A stretch of 35,537 nt of DNA from an uncultured Pseudomonadota bacterium (GCA_903846555.1 CAINBI010000042.1:1-35537), one strand, 5' to 3'; shown: positions 1 to 8,652, counted from the first letter of the stretch. The notes: generated by a model not told the origin, from the letters alone. Translations and numbers: made by a program.

Positions 1-125
1 CCATAGACCGTCGCCAACTCAACGTGCGGTGGTAATCTCACGCGGTTTCCTCCTTGTCGGCTTGTCATACGCCTGCCCAACAAGGCTTGATGTCGATTGA
101 ACACCCTGCGGCTGAGGGCTGTCAT
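1..125 (-). CDS. possible partial small ORF, left edge
   Basis: An open frame on the minus strand begins with ATG at 125 and runs off the left edge (41 codons seen). An AAGG lies 8-9 nt before the ATG. An internal GTG at about position 41 has a perfect AAGGAGG a few bases upstream, so the true start could be there. The visible peptide is arginine-rich near its start and ends ...RLPPHVELATVY. I do not recognise a family. It may equally be a fragment of a mobile element, given the repeats next to it. Sure only that the frame is open. Confidence 0.25.
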   Translation of the reverse strand, partial: MTALSRRVFNRHQALLGRRMTSRQGGNRVRLPPHVELATVY

Positions 126-351
126 CTGACAAACCTTAAACAAACCAGCCGCACAGTTTAAGAGTGGTCACTTCTGCATCTGGCCATAGCCGACTGTTTC
201 CAATTTGGAACAAACGGCAACTTAATAGACTAAAATAGGTATTATGGGCGGCAGAGAGGTTGATATTGGCGTCTTTGCGATGAAACCGTTCGACTGGCAG
301 GTGTGGGTGGCCGTTGAAAGCTAGCATGTGTTGGTTATTTTAGTTACATCT

Positions 352-383
352 GGCGTACCGCAAGCGGGTACGCCCTACGCGGG
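352..383 (+). repeat. REP-like palindrome, copy 1
   Basis: GGCGTACC (352-359) pairs with GGTACGCC (367-374) around a 7-nt loop and is followed by the tail CTACGCGGG. The same architecture recurs at 567-598 and, in inverted orientation, at 512-545. A truncated copy (CATCTGGCGCACC) sits at 404-416. Confidence 0.7.
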
Positions 384-511
384 TTCATTTTGAATTATTA
401 ATCCATCTGGCGCACCCATATAAAGATATGTAAAAGATACAAATCAAGGCTATTTTTATAAATTTCATATAACTCTACTATTTTTCTAACTTAAATGATG
501 TGAACACAGCT

Positions 512-545
512 CGTAGGGCGTACTCGCCTTTTGAGGCAGTACGCC
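512..545 (-). repeat. REP-like palindrome, inverted copy 2
   Basis: CGTAGGGCGTACT starts at 512. The arms GGCGTACT (517-524) and AGTACGCC (538-545) pair. The CGTAG tail lies on the left, so this copy is in opposite orientation to the copies at 352 and 567, a BIME-like arrangement. Confidence 0.7.
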
Positions 546-566
546 GCATTTTAATATTTGCCATGA

Positions 567-598
567 GGCGCACTACAAGCGAGTGCGCCCTACGCGGG
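567..598 (+). repeat. REP-like palindrome, copy 3
   Basis: GGCGCACT (567-574) pairs with AGTGCGCC (582-589) and is followed by CTACGCGGG, as in copy 1. The T/C changes relative to copy 1 are compensated on both arms, so base pairing is kept, which points to a selected hairpin. It ends a few bases beyond the stop codon of the convergent gene at 605. Confidence 0.7.
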
Positions 599-604
599 CT
601 GGCT

Positions 605-1330
605 TCATAATGCCCCCTCAAGTTTTATGTCATGAATGTCTATGGCCACCATTGTGATGGCACGGAATGGTATGTTGCCAAATAGTTTGGGGTAGGCTCG
701 CCGTTTGACTGGCAAGGACAGCCCGAAGAACTGCTGATACTCATCACAAAAATGCGCCGCCTTAGCCCATGAGCCTAGAACTTCGACGGTGTAGTCGTGC
801 CGACAAAGATGCCATTGATGGTCAAAATAAAAATCCTGGCTTTCACAATGCGTGGGAAATATCTTGGGAAATCTGACCGTCAGCTTTGTCAGGCCGCCAT
901 GCCCAGCACGGTCTAGTTTTTCTACCTCGACGTCTGGATTCAGGAGCAAGAAAGGCATGGTCAGGTAATTCCATAAGGCATAACCAGAGAAATAGGCAAA
1001 ATCCAAAGCATCCCAGTAAAACAGACGACGAACACGACTAAACTGTTCGCGTGGATTCTTGCGAGCTTGTAACACGTTGCCTTGTGCATCTAGGATCTCA
1101 ACTAGACCCTCACCACAAAATCTAGTGGTTTTCCCTGCGACAGGATAGTCGTAGATAGTAACTTCAGGGCGCTCAGTACTGATAGTCAAACGCACACGAG
1201 TCAACCTAGGCACTCGTTTCATGACAAACAGAAAACCGCTAACTGACATCTCAACGTCTATATTTTTTAGCGAACGCCAATAATCCATCCCGCCATGCGC
1301 ATCAGCGATGTTTTTTAATGTGTCTGGCAT
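605..1330 (-). CDS. conserved-looking hypothetical protein
   Basis: A 241-residue protein I do not recognise. The frame is open further upstream (to 1438). I place the start at the ATG at 1330, because AGGGAAG lies 4 nt before it and the residues upstream look non-coding. There is no signal peptide or clear membrane segment. The N-terminus (AHGGMDYWRSLKNI) followed by alternating hydrophobic residues recalls soluble beta-rich, LolA-like envelope proteins, but this is only an impression. The C-terminal half is rich in aromatic residues and histidine. It stands alone, running toward the REP-like cluster. Real gene: likely. Function: unknown. Confidence 0.65.
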   Translation of the reverse strand: MPDTLKNIADAHGGMDYWRSLKNIDVEMSVSGFLFVMKRVPRLTRVRLTISTERPEVTIYDYPVAGKTTRFCGEGLVEILDAQGNVLQARKNPREQFSRVRRLFYWDALDFAYFSGYALWNYLTMPFLLLNPDVEVEKLDRAGHGGLTKLTVRFPKIFPTHCESQDFYFDHQWHLCRHDYTVEVLGSWAKAAHFCDEYQQFFGLSLPVKRRAYPKLFGNIPFRAITMVAIDIHDIKLEGAL

Positions 1331-1714
1331 AAACTTCCCTATAAAATATCCGTCTATAACTCTAACACGCTTGAGGATGATAAAACGGATGGGAAATATG
1401 GATGGCGTTACTGGAGAAGTGGGCAAAATCCAGAGCAAATCTTAGCGTACAATTTTTCCCGTTTTCTGAGACGACCCCGATAAGCGCAAACCATGAAGGC
1501 GCGGCTGGCGCAAAGTTTGGCAAAAATAGAGGACAGACCCAATGCTTGGTTGATATGCTTCAATTTCCGTTAATTTATTTGGTTGTATATAGCCTTTTTG
1601 TAATAAAGTGTAAATTAATCAGTAATCTATAACTTTTTTGATAAAATTGCACTTGTGAACTTTATAAGTTCAAGTAGGTAATTTTCGAGGTTAATAATGA
1701 GATTGGAGAGTAGT
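1331..1714. other. intergenic region before the PepSY gene
   Basis: No convincing gene. A plus-strand frame at 1402-1632 overlaps the discarded 5' extension of the neighbouring minus-strand gene and has no start signal. The stretch at 1521-1540 (AAATAGAGGACAGACCC) resembles decayed mobile-element flanks seen in many proteobacteria. The last 80 bases carry a candidate promoter and dyad. Confidence 0.45.
1638..1675 (+). promoter_or_regulatory. candidate promoter with overlapping dyad
   Basis: A -35-like TTGATA (1638-1643) and a -10-like TATAAG (1663-1668) are separated by 19 bp. An inverted repeat with inner arms GAACTT (1657-1662) and AAGTTC (1666-1671) covers the -10 region and continues outward as ACTTG/CAAGT. 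This would suit repressor binding or a 5'-leader hairpin for the PepSY gene. Confidence 0.35.
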
Positions 1715-2242
1715 ATGTTTCGTTTATCTATAGGCGCCACCTTAATAGCAGCAGCATTTTTTGCAAATACAGCCATGGCGGGTCATGATAACCTTAAGCC
1801 TAAAGCACATGATAGCCTTGGTAAATCTGTGAAAGCCGCGCTAGCTTCGCATGATGGTAAGATCGTTAAAGTTGAATTCAAATCTGAAGGTAAGAATGGC
1901 GTGTATGAATTTGATATTGAATCAGCCGATGGCACTTCATGGGATATTGAAGTAGATGCTAAAACAGCTAAAGTAACTGAAGTTGAGCAAGAAGTTAAAG
2001 CTGACGATGCTAAATTTAAAGCGGCCGCTAAAGTAACAGAAGCTGCAGCTAAAGCAACGGCACTGGCGGCTCATCCTGGCACAGTGGCTGAGACTGAATA
2101 TGAAATTGAAGCAGATGGAAAAGCTTCTTACGAGTTTGACATTACATCTGCTGACGGCAAAGAGTATAAAGTTGAAGTCGATGCGACAACAGGTAAAATT
2201 GTTGAAGACAATGAAGAGCTTTACCAAATTGGTAAAGAGTAA
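1715..2242 (+). CDS. secreted tandem PepSY-domain protein
   Basis: A periplasmic protein of about 175 residues. The N-terminus ([20 protein letters not shown]) is a standard signal peptide cut after AMA. Two PepSY-like units follow, roughly residues 35-90 and 105-170, each with the G-x-x-x-Y-E-F-D-I..ADG..-x-x-V-D-A-x-T-G/A-K pattern. PepSY domains are small periplasmic modules often linked to peptidase inhibition or metal and envelope stress functions; the role here is unknown. Two in-frame ATGs 18 nt apart (1697, 1715) both have a Shine-Dalgarno-like sequence. I prefer 1715 because it gives a clean signal peptide. The protein is very rich in Lys, Glu, Asp and Ala. Monocistronic, closed by a strong terminator. 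Confidence 0.85.
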   Translation: MFRLSIGATLIAAAFFANTAMAGHDNLKPKAHDSLGKSVKAALASHDGKIVKVEFKSEGKNGVYEFDIESADGTSWDIEVDAKTAKVTEVEQEVKADDAKFKAAAKVTEAAAKATALAAHPGTVAETEYEIEADGKASYEFDITSADGKEYKVEVDATTGKIVEDNEELYQIGKE

Positions 2243-2267
2243 TTTTTAGCAACAAGCAGTAAAATAG

Positions 2268-2292
2268 AAAAAGCGCCTTAGGCGCTTTTTTT
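2268..2292 (+). terminator. Rho-independent terminator
   Basis: AAAAAGCGCC, a TTA loop and GGCGCTTTTTTT form a strong hairpin with a U-tract 25 nt after the PepSY gene stop. Confidence 0.9.
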
Positions 2293-2530
2293 GCGACTTG
2301 AATCCACAATCAAAATCAATAGCAAAATCAATAGGGTAATCAATGGGGTCAGTCTCGATTGATTTCGAAATTTTAAATATCCGCCAAAAAATGGAGGCGA
2401 TAACTATTCTGCCGCAGGGGAAAGATAAAATGATTCTGCTATACTCATTCGACAATCTTTAAAGTTGCTGCTTGCCGATCTCTAGTAGCTACCCCTTACG
2501 CCAAAGCTCACCCGACAAAAAAGGAGCACC

Positions 2531-3532
2531 ATGAGTCACCTTAAGTTTAGAGCACTGTTTTTGGGTATTGCTACGACCATCGTGCTCTTCTGTGTAGCGA
2601 CTTCATTCGCGAAAGATGAATCGAGCCGTAGTTCCAGTCGTACTACGGAAGGTCCTCAAAAATCACGCTTCTCCCTCAACCAATATCTGGTCGGTCAGCC
2701 ACAGTTCACGCTGCCTTTTCATTTATTTAACGGCCATATGCTGATCGATGGAGCAGTGAATGGCCGAGCTGGGAAATTTCTGTTCGATACGGGAACCGAA
2801 TTTCCATTTTTCCTCAACAACCACTTCCTTTCACTGTCGAAGGATAGTCTCGTCGGTCGAGGGCACACAGGGTCGGGTCAGGAAATGGTGCTTTACCGGC
2901 AAGATGCCCCTGTTTTAAGGATTGATATTGCCGACCAGATTCATTTCGAAAATATGCCAACCCAAATACATACCGACTGGGGGTTTCTGGAGCAGGCTTA
3001 CAGCATTCCTAGCTTTCTTGGCAGCATCGGACACGGCTTCAATCAAAATTATCTTTTCGTGATTGATTACGATGCGCAAACCATCGTTTTCTATGCTCAA
3101 AATCAGAAAAAAAGTGCTCTTACCTATGTTATCAATCCCGCGCGAGTGGTGAGTACCCTAAAATTTACGCCCACGGGTGTGGACGGAAAAATGCCAGAGG
3201 TTGAATTGCACATTGGTAATGAAGCCATCACGGCATTTTTTGATACTGGTAACCAGGGCTCTCTGGAGTTAACGCAGACAGTAAAAAACTCCCTAGAAAA
3301 GCAAGGCTATTTAAGCCTTCTGTCAAGTGAATACGCCTATGGAATACGCGAGCCAAATACACGCGCCACCTTAAAAGGCCTTCATTATGACTCTCATTTG
3401 CTGAATGATGCCAATCATCTTTTTTTCAAAATTGGAAGCAAAAATCGACTCGGACTCGGTTTCAACTTTATGAAAAATTACGTCACTGTTTGGGATTACA
3501 AGCATCAAACACTGACTCTACTCAAGCCATAA
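2531..3532 (+). CDS. secreted retropepsin-like aspartyl protease-family protein
   Basis: 333 residues with an N-terminal signal segment (about residues 1-27, ending SFA). Two aspartyl-protease-type motifs are visible: FDTGTE at 85-90 and FDTGNQG at 237-243, each preceded by a beta-strand-like hydrophobic run. This suggests two retropepsin-like halves in a single chain, resembling a pepsin-style pseudo-dimer. Bacterial proteins of this type are periplasmic or secreted aspartyl-protease-like proteins; the substrate cannot be read. The start is supported by AGGAG 6 nt upstream. It is followed at 71 nt by another small secreted protein on the same strand, possibly co-expressed. Second-half fold motifs (hydrophobic-Gly pairs) are not clearly conserved, so catalytic activity is uncertain. 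Confidence 0.75.
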   Translation: MSHLKFRALFLGIATTIVLFCVATSFAKDESSRSSSRTTEGPQKSRFSLNQYLVGQPQFTLPFHLFNGHMLIDGAVNGRAGKFLFDTGTEFPFFLNNHFLSLSKDSLVGRGHTGSGQEMVLYRQDAPVLRIDIADQIHFENMPTQIHTDWGFLEQAYSIPSFLGSIGHGFNQNYLFVIDYDAQTIVFYAQNQKKSALTYVINPARVVSTLKFTPTGVDGKMPEVELHIGNEAITAFFDTGNQGSLELTQTVKNSLEKQGYLSLLSSEYAYGIREPNTRATLKGLHYDSHLLNDANHLFFKIGSKNRLGLGFNFMKNYVTVWDYKHQTLTLLKP

Positions 3533-3603
3533 ATGTGCCAGCCGACTCTATCCTTAGTCCCTACTAGGCTTAGTTAAGTCAACTAACAATCGGAAAAAAG
3601 AAA

Positions 3604-3990
3604 ATGTCCTCTAAAAAAATTGTTAACAATTTCATTGTGTTGCTATGCATTTTTTGCTTGGGGGTTCCTATTGTGTCGGCATCGACATGTAACGAATTGT
3701 GCGATACTGTCAAAGATGCACGCAATGAACTCCTTCACGCCAAATCAGAAGACGGCTTTGCACGTGCCAAGCATTATGCCCGACGAGCAGAACGTTCCCT
3801 AGATGATGCGACGAGAGAAACTTTGCGCTGTGCCTGTGACAGGGCACATAGGGAGTTCAGAAGTGCTGCCTCGTACGCTCATCGTGCAAAGAATGCTAAA
3901 GAGGTACAGCAGTTTTCAATCATGATAAACCGTTCTCTTCGCGAATTTGATTCGGCAAATCGCGCCTTGCGCCAATGTGTACGTAACTGA
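3604..3990 (+). CDS. small secreted cysteine-containing helical protein
   Basis: 128 residues; I do not recognise the family. A signal peptide ends near residue 26 (VSA-S). The mature part has CNELC, CAC and one C-terminal Cys, five in all, with long amphipathic helical stretches rich in Ala, Arg and Glu (for example DGFARAKHYARRAERSLDDA and a similar HREFRSAASYAHRAKNA segment). The two helical stretches look like a weak internal repeat. The upstream ribosome site is poor (AAAAAAGAAA). It lies 71 nt after the aspartyl-protease-like gene, same strand, and may form a secreted pair with it. Function unknown. Confidence 0.65.
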   Translation: MSSKKIVNNFIVLLCIFCLGVPIVSASTCNELCDTVKDARNELLHAKSEDGFARAKHYARRAERSLDDATRETLRCACDRAHREFRSAASYAHRAKNAKEVQQFSIMINRSLREFDSANRALRQCVRN

Positions 3991-4097
3991 TGATTCGAAG
4001 CATATTAAATCGCATATTTAATTCAGTGACTTTCGGTAAAATCAATCACAGTGTTCGGTCGCCATATTAGTAAAGTTGAGTTTGAAAAATCAGCAAG

Positions 4098-5312
4098 TTA
4101 AGCGATAATTTTGCAAATTTTTGCTTCAGCTACACCAACGCCAAAGGTTAAGGTAACTTCATCGCCGCTTTGTAATTGATCGCTAGTGCTGATAATTGTC
4201 CCCAGCTTATTTTGTATAAAGGCATAGCCGCGCGTAAGCACTGCCTGAGGATTAAGGTGTTGTAAGTTTTGGCTTAAACGTAGCACATTGTGTTGTTTGG
4301 TTTGTAATTGCTGGATAATGCTGGCGTTTAAGCGGTAGCCGATTTGTGCCAACTGCGTTTTTTGCTGCTCAATTAGTTGCAACGGAGAAGCTAATCTGCG
4401 CGCTAAGTAATCTAGCGCCTGTGAGCGCTGGTTGAGCAAATATTGCGTGTTTCTGTTGAGTTGCAGTTTTAGCTGATTGAGTGCATTGAGCAACCCTTCG
4501 CGCGAGGGTGTCGCCAGTTCAGCCGCCGCTGTGGGCGTGGCGGCGCGCATATCTGCCACAAAGTCGCAAATGGTAAAGTCGGTTTCGTGACCTACGCCGC
4601 TGATGGTGGGTATTGCACTTTCGGCAATGGCGCGGGCGACGATTTCTTCATTAAATTGCCATAAATCTTCAATGCTGCCACCGCCACGGCAAATAATCAG
4701 CACATCGCATTCTGCACGTTCATTGGCGTGATCAATCGCATCGGCAATCAACATGGCTGCACCTTTGCCTTGCACTGGCGTGGGGTAAATCACAATGGAA
4801 ATGCTAGGCATGCGGCGTTTGAGCGTGGTGAGCACATCTCTAAGTGCTGCGGCATCAGGCGAGGTAACGATGCCAATTTTTTTGGGGAGTGCCGGCAAGC
4901 GTTTTTTATAGGCGGTATCAAATAAACCTTCCAGTTGTAGCTTAGTTTTGAGTTTTTCAAAGGCTTCAAACAGTATGCCTAGGCCTGCGCGTTGTAAAAA
5001 TTCAATCGTGAGCTGAAAATCGCCACGCGCTTCGTAAAGCGTTACTGTGCAACGCGCTTCTACCTTATCACCTTCTTTTGGCGTCCAATCTAAATAGCTG
5101 TTGCGGCCTTTAAACATCACGCAGCGCACCTGAGCGCCACTATCTTTAAGTGAAAAATACCAATGTCCGCTGGCTGCACGGGTTAAATTAGAAACCTCGC
5201 CAGATACCCAAAATAGCGGAAAGCTTTGGGTTAATACTTGGTTGGCTAAACGATTTAACTCGCTTACGGTCAAAATCTTCTTATTAGAGAATAAAGTTGG
5301 TTCAGTCATCAT
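4098..5312 (-). CDS. xseA: exodeoxyribonuclease VII large subunit
   Basis: 404 residues, slightly shorter than the E. coli protein (about 456). The N-terminal OB-fold (residues about 10-105) carries LTVSELNRLANQVL, FWVSGEVSNL and HWYFSLKDSGAQVRCVMF. The catalytic core has IGIVTSPDAAALRD, then IICRGGGSIEDLWQFNEE, SGVGHETDFTICDFVAD and RAATPTAAAELA, all diagnostic of XseA. A helical middle segment and a short C-terminal strand domain follow. With XseB it degrades single-stranded DNA to short acid-soluble oligonucleotides in the cytoplasm. XseB is not in this window. It is divergent from dsbB, with 51 bp between the two starts. MMTEP offers two adjacent Met starts; either is plausible. Confidence 0.97.
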   Translation of the reverse strand: MMTEPTLFSNKKILTVSELNRLANQVLTQSFPLFWVSGEVSNLTRAASGHWYFSLKDSGAQVRCVMFKGRNSYLDWTPKEGDKVEARCTVTLYEARGDFQLTIEFLQRAGLGILFEAFEKLKTKLQLEGLFDTAYKKRLPALPKKIGIVTSPDAAALRDVLTTLKRRMPSISIVIYPTPVQGKGAAMLIADAIDHANERAECDVLIICRGGGSIEDLWQFNEEIVARAIAESAIPTISGVGHETDFTICDFVADMRAATPTAAAELATPSREGLLNALNQLKLQLNRNTQYLLNQRSQALDYLARRLASPLQLIEQQKTQLAQIGYRLNASIIQQLQTKQHNVLRLSQNLQHLNPQAVLTRGYAFIQNKLGTIISTSDQLQSGDEVTLTFGVGVAEAKICKIIA

Positions 5313-5363
5313 GCGTTATCTATTACAATGTTTTCTTGAGTCTAATTATAAGTGCAAATTGCT

Positions 5364-5879
5364 ATGATCCAAACCACGATCCAAACTAAGCTTAAAAAAT
5401 TGTTAAGCGGTAGAACTGGCTATTTGTTAGGCTTTTTTGCCTGCTTTGCTTTGGTGGCCAGTGCCTTAGTGATACAAACACGCTACCACTTAGAGCCCTG
5501 CCCATTATGTATTTCGCAGCGCATTATATTGATGAGCTTGGGGCTTTTGTTTTTAATTGCGGCGTTTATTAAGCCCGCGACTATGTTGAAGAAAATATTG
5601 ACCTTATTGCAAGTACTCACGGCGATGGGTGGGGTAGGCGTGGCTATTCGGCATTGGTATCTACAAGCGCATCGTGAAAGCATCATTGCTGATTGTGGCG
5701 TCGGTTTTGATTATATGTTTGACAATTTTCCTTTACAAAAAGCACTGACTTTGGTGTTTCGTGGCACTGGCGATTGTGCTGCCATTGATTGGACGTTTTT
5801 AGGGCTTAGTATTCCGCAATTAGCGCTAATTGCATTTGTGGGCTTTGGTGCATATGCACTTTATTTGGTTAGAAAGTAA
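5364..5879 (+). CDS. dsbB: disulfide bond formation protein DsbB
   Basis: About 171 residues with four hydrophobic membrane segments. The CPLC motif (Cys46, Cys49 from this start) in LEPCPLCISQR is the quinone-linked redox pair. A second periplasmic pair is Cys111 (ADCGVGFDYMF) and Cys138 (TGDCAAI). DsbB in the inner membrane re-oxidises periplasmic DsbA and passes electrons to quinone. A GTG start at 5352 would add four residues; neither start has a good Shine-Dalgarno sequence, and I prefer the ATG. A short hairpin (GGTTAA-tt-TTAACC, 5881-5894) lies between it and cysM 31 nt downstream. Confidence 0.95.
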   Translation: MIQTTIQTKLKKLLSGRTGYLLGFFACFALVASALVIQTRYHLEPCPLCISQRIILMSLGLLFLIAAFIKPATMLKKILTLLQVLTAMGGVGVAIRHWYLQAHRESIIADCGVGFDYMFDNFPLQKALTLVFRGTGDCAAIDWTFLGLSIPQLALIAFVGFGAYALYLVRK

Positions 5880-5910
5880 CGGTTAATTTTAACCCTGTGG
5901 ATTTAAAACA

Positions 5911-6801
5911 ATGAATTTTAAAACGATAGATAATTTTATAGGCAGTACACCGTTGGTGAAATTGCAGCGCATGGGAGGCAATAGCAGTAATACTATTTTA
6001 TTGAAACTAGAAGGTAACAACCCTGCGGGCTCGGTAAAAGATAGACCCGCCTACAGCATGATTACGCGCGCAGAAGCTCGAGGCGATATCAAACCCGGCG
6101 ATACGCTGATTGAGGCGACTAGCGGCAATACTGGCATTGCTTTAGCGATGGTTGCCGCCATGCGTGGCTATAAAATGATATTAGTCATGCCAGAAAATCA
6201 AAGTATAGAACGCCGCCAAAGCATGAAAGCTTATGGCGCAGAGCTGGTGCTGACACCCAAAGATGGCAGTATGGAGCTTGCGCGTGATGTGGCCTCTAAG
6301 TTGGAGACTGAAGGCGAAGGTGTTGTGTTGGATCAGTTTGGTAATATGGATAATCCGCTAGCCCATTACGAAGGCACCGGCCCAGAGATTTGGCGTGATA
6401 CTGAAGGAAAAGTAACGCACTTTATTTCTAGCATGGGTACTACTGGCACGATTATGGGCGTTTCGCGCTATTTAAAAGAGCAAAATCCCAATGTGCAGAT
6501 TATTGGTGTGCAGCCTGAAGAGGGCGCGCAAATTCCTGGCATTCGTAAATGGCCAGAAGAATATTTACCCAAGATATATGAGGCCAAACGGGTGGATGAT
6601 TTGATTTACGTTGGACAAGCCAATGCGGAAAAAACTATGCGCCGCTTAGCCGCTGAAGAAGGTATTTTTGCTGGCGTTTCATCAGGCGGCGCTTTGTATG
6701 CCGCTTTGCAGCTTTCTAAAAAGTTAGAAAACTCAGTCATCGTTTCGATTGTTTGCGACCGTGGCGACCGCTACCTTTCTACAGGGGTTTATCCCACTTA
6801 A
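5911..6801 (+). CDS. cysM: cysteine synthase B (O-acetylserine sulfhydrylase)
   Basis: 296 residues, normal length for CysM. The PLP lysine is K43 in NPAGSVKDRPAYSM. The phosphate/substrate loop is TSGNTGIAL (70-78), and the glycine-rich STGT-like loop is SMGTTGTIMG. SSGGALYAA and the C-terminal CDRGDRYLSTGVYP are also typical. It makes cysteine from O-acetylserine and sulfide (CysM can also use thiosulfate). The next gene starts immediately at the base after its stop, so cysM and ydbH are probably co-transcribed. Confidence 0.96.
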   Translation: MNFKTIDNFIGSTPLVKLQRMGGNSSNTILLKLEGNNPAGSVKDRPAYSMITRAEARGDIKPGDTLIEATSGNTGIALAMVAAMRGYKMILVMPENQSIERRQSMKAYGAELVLTPKDGSMELARDVASKLETEGEGVVLDQFGNMDNPLAHYEGTGPEIWRDTEGKVTHFISSMGTTGTIMGVSRYLKEQNPNVQIIGVQPEEGAQIPGIRKWPEEYLPKIYEAKRVDDLIYVGQANAEKTMRRLAAEEGIFAGVSSGGALYAALQLSKKLENSVIVSIVCDRGDRYLSTGVYPT

Positions 6802-8595
6802 ATGCTTCGGCTATTATCGATTTTATTGGTCGTTTGGTTAAGTATTGCTGGTCAGTATGCTTATGCTATTAACGCCATAAAAATCCAAATCGGTGAAGTC
6901 GATACGCCAGTTGCTCAGCTCAAAAATGCACGGCTTCAGGTGGATTTAAAAGGCAAGTCACCCACACTTATATTGCATGCTGAAGTTAAGCCCATCAACG
7001 AAAAAGTGTTTATCCCGTTTGATTTGAAATGCGGCCAATTTAATACAGAGAGCATCGGGCAGGTAGATTGTCTTGATGGCAATTTTACCGCTAAGCAAGT
7101 TAAAGCGCCGTTCTCGGTTAATTTTGCAAGTGATCCCCACAATCTTTCTGTAGATATTCTGTTTAATACCGCCAGTTTTAGTGATGAATCTGGCTTACAT
7201 GCAGGCGAAAATCTGACTGGGCAAGTGAAGCTGGCGGCTAAGATTATTAATGAGTCCTGGCAATGGCATGGCTTAATGAGTTGGACGAAAGGCGAGTTGT
7301 TTTGGCAGCCTTTTTATTTTGGCAAGGCAGGTAATATATTTGAAGTGAATGGCACATTTAAGTCGCCAATTTTAAATGTTGAAAATGCTAGTTTGATTAT
7401 CAATGGGGTCGGTGAAATGACGGGCACTGCGCAAATTAACACGAATACCAATACCGCAGAAAATATTAAGGTGAGTGCCAAAGACGTTGATTTTGATGGG
7501 CTCTATTCAGTATTTTTAAAGCCGATGGTAGAAAAATCGGTATTTGGCAATTTAGCGGTTTCAGGCAAGGCTGATTGGCAGTTTGAGATTAAAAACTTAG
7601 AGCCGCGTAATTTTGAGCTTAATTTACGTGATGCCAATATGGATGATAAAAACGGTAAGTTTTCTTTCAAGCACATGAACGCCCACCTGCCTTGGGATTA
7701 TGATAATGCTAAAACTATCAACTTAAATTACAAAAGCGGCCATTTGCTCAAAATGCCATTGGCTAATACTAATCTTAGCGCTGAAATTAACCGATATTCA
7801 CTGGTGTCAAAGCAGCTCACGCTACCGATTTTAGATGGTGCGCTGAATTTATCAGATGTTTCTGCCACCATGATTGCTGATAATTGGTACTGGCATTTGC
7901 GCATGAACTTAACACCAGTCTCTATGCGTGATTTTAGTACAGCGATGGGCTGGCCTAAAATGCAGGGGAAAATATCTGGACAAGTGCCGCTGGTGACTTA
8001 TGCGAGTAAGCAGCTCAATATGGATGGTGCCATGACGTTTAATGTTTTTAACGGCACTATTGGTATGGATAATTTAAAAATTGATGATCCATTAGGCGTG
8101 GTGCCACGTTTACATGCCGATTTATTGATGCGTAACCTAGATTTAGCCGAACTCACCAAAACATTTAGCTTTGGTGATATCACCGGAAAATTGGACGGGG
8201 ACGTGAAAAATATGGTGCTGGAAAACTGGAAGCCAGTGTACTTAGACGCCTATATTCATACCACTGAAGGCAAGCATCTTAAAAAAATATCACAACGCGC
8301 AGTGGAAAATATTACCGCACTTGGTGGAGAAGGTACTGCTGCGGCCTTGCAACGTACTTTTTTGCGGTTTTTTAAAGAGTTTAATTACGATAAAATTGGT
8401 TTAAGTTGTAAATTACGGCAAGATGTATGCGAAATGGGCGGCGTTGAGTCAACCCCAACTGGGTATATCATCGTTAAGGGTAAAGGCATCCCGTCTGTTA
8501 CTGTGAATGGTTATACGCAGCGCGTGAGTTTAGAAGATTTACTGGGTAGAATTAAACGCATCACCGATAGTAATAGCAAAGTGATTGTTAAGTAG
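6802..8595 (+). CDS. ydbH: YdbH-family AsmA-like envelope protein
   Basis: 597 residues, shorter than E. coli YdbH (about 880). A hydrophobic N-terminus (to about residue 22, AYA) acts as signal or anchor. The rest is a long beta-rich, repetitive chain typical of AsmA/TamB/YdbH bridge proteins. Its C-terminal half carries family-like blocks such as KISGQVPLVTYASKQL, GTIGMDNLKIDDPLG and a helical ALQRTFLRFFKEFNYD. YdbH-type proteins are thought to help move phospholipid between inner and outer membrane, and E. coli YdbH partners with the lipoprotein YnbE encoded next to it. The same ynbE-ydbL order follows here, which supports the call. It starts directly after the cysM stop with no good Shine-Dalgarno sequence, suggesting translational coupling. 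Confidence 0.85.
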   Translation: MLRLLSILLVVWLSIAGQYAYAINAIKIQIGEVDTPVAQLKNARLQVDLKGKSPTLILHAEVKPINEKVFIPFDLKCGQFNTESIGQVDCLDGNFTAKQVKAPFSVNFASDPHNLSVDILFNTASFSDESGLHAGENLTGQVKLAAKIINESWQWHGLMSWTKGELFWQPFYFGKAGNIFEVNGTFKSPILNVENASLIINGVGEMTGTAQINTNTNTAENIKVSAKDVDFDGLYSVFLKPMVEKSVFGNLAVSGKADWQFEIKNLEPRNFELNLRDANMDDKNGKFSFKHMNAHLPWDYDNAKTINLNYKSGHLLKMPLANTNLSAEINRYSLVSKQLTLPILDGALNLSDVSATMIADNWYWHLRMNLTPVSMRDFSTAMGWPKMQGKISGQVPLVTYASKQLNMDGAMTFNVFNGTIGMDNLKIDDPLGVVPRLHADLLMRNLDLAELTKTFSFGDITGKLDGDVKNMVLENWKPVYLDAYIHTTEGKHLKKISQRAVENITALGGEGTAAALQRTFLRFFKEFNYDKIGLSCKLRQDVCEMGGVESTPTGYIIVKGKGIPSVTVNGYTQRVSLEDLLGRIKRITDSNSKVIVK

Positions 8596-8652
8596 CCGGT
8601 TTAAAGCAGCAAAATTAAAATTGAATGTTAGTCGATTGACTAGAGGATAAAA

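Larger units (their letters stand above)
126..604. other. gene-free stretch with REP-like repeats
   Basis: No convincing gene. A 63-codon minus-strand frame (136-327) has no start signal and no family resemblance I trust. The right half (about 345-598) holds three palindromic repeats, entered separately. The rest is AT-rich spacer. Confidence 0.5.

Noticed and set aside
136-327. 63-codon minus-strand frame
   Set aside because: No ribosome site, no recognisable domain, low-complexity mix and next to repeats. It resembles the spurious translations that come from intergenic repeats.
1521-1540. AAATAGAGGACAGACCC, similar to flanks of Y1-type transposases
   Set aside because: Only one short copy with no second end or transposase; similarity is from memory, so not listed as an element.
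1402-1632. 76-codon plus-strand frame
   Set aside because: Crosses the non-coding 5' extension of the neighbouring gene, no start signal, and its sequence shows a relic-like AGGACAGACCC stretch rather than a protein.
5881-5894. GGTTAA-tt-TTAACC hairpin between dsbB and cysM
   Set aside because: Short A/T-rich stem with no T-tract; too weak to call a terminator or operator.
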